Below are positions 63,929 through 64,000 of a stretch of 64,000 bases of DNA, one piece after another. Numbering within the stretch: position 1 is the first letter of the stretch; the number at the start of each line of letters is the position of its first letter. The DNA comes from Bacillus sp. UNC438CL73TsuS30. Its GTDB lineage: Bacteria; Bacillota; Bacilli; Bacillales; Cytobacillaceae. A program made the position numbers and the translations under genes. The notes under the pieces are model-generated. The model saw only the letters and a list, made by a program, of their open reading frames with translations, had not been told where the DNA came from and did no database searches. The stretch is taken from contig NZ_KI535295.1 of the NCBI RefSeq assembly GCF_000482325.1, positions 669,060 through 733,059 of the forward strand, written 5' to 3'.

Positions 63929-64000
63929 GTACCCGTGAAGGCGAGAAAGCTGGTTGCATGGGTACTTAGAGGTGTTCAAGGTGCCCGTGAAGGTGAAAAA
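63929..64000. repeat. Start of a 52-bp-spaced repeat, cut by window end
   Basis: GTACCCGTGAAGGCGAGAAA at 63929 and GTGCCCGTGAAGGTGAAAAA at 63981 are two copies of one element 52 bp apart; the array may continue beyond the window. Its sequence is unrelated to the array at 28401. Confidence 0.65.

Overview
The window reads as a chromosomal segment of an endospore-forming, low-GC Gram-positive bacterium of the Bacillaceae. Evidence is the spore genes (spoVK, yyaC, yjcZ-like, ytaF-like), lipoprotein PrsA, MreBH, strong AGGAGG-type ribosome sites with many TTG/GTG starts, an S-box riboswitch, and the block mutS-mutL ... miaA-hfq-spoVK-hflX-ynbB, which matches the Bacillus subtilis core order. A Neobacillus-like genus is my inference only.

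Layout. 1-0.4 kb: end of a gluconokinase. 0.6-3.8 kb: one-carbon operon fhs-folD-fchA. 4-4.9 kb: SCO1-type lipoprotein. 5-22 kb: a sigma-54-controlled catabolic island. It holds a PAS/AAA+ activator (minus strand), a LIV-type ABC importer, a urocanase-like hydratase, a HutI-like amidohydrolase, an M20 amidohydrolase, a histidine ammonia-lyase-like enzyme, a decayed polar-amino-acid ABC importer, a second urocanase-like gene (about 96% identical to the first) and an APC permease. Three -24/-12 promoters each carry two copies of a 17-bp motif (TGCA-N9-TGCR), so the activator, importer and both hydratases appear to form one regulon. The lyase, hydratase and cyclohydrolase homologues all have changed residues at positions that contact or process the substrate in HutH, HutU and HutI. 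I infer that the pathway handles a histidine-like compound that is not plain histidine. The chemistry would be deamination, hydration, ring opening and amide cleavage, with fhs-folD-fchA possibly taking up a released C1 unit. This is the best candidate for an undescribed system.

22-36 kb: ytaF-like, XRE-DUF1232, rodA/ftsW-like, tatC, an ABC ATPase, an 11-copy 52-bp tandem repeat that duplicates the start of a small gene, a LysM-NlpC/P60 hydrolase, prsA, a PrpF/LysR/CitMHS organic-acid locus and yyaC. 36-46 kb: a DRE-TIM aldolase, an orphan S-box riboswitch on the minus strand, a small SPW-repeat protein, an MFS carrier, a GH1 glycosidase, a frameshifted DUF4405 gene, several short genes, a ZIP transporter with a CTG start, glycerate kinase and tRNA-Arg(CCT) next to a copy of its own 5' end.

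46-64 kb: core genome (ywaF-like, mutS, mutL, mreBH, miaA, hfq, spoVK, a TRIC-like channel, hflX, ynbB-like). It is interrupted between mutL and mreBH by accessory genes: a DMT transporter, a TetR regulator with three operator-like sites, a pentapeptide-repeat protein, a sigma-factor remnant, DUF3231 and DUF456. All functions are by recognition of family motifs by eye; no database search was run.
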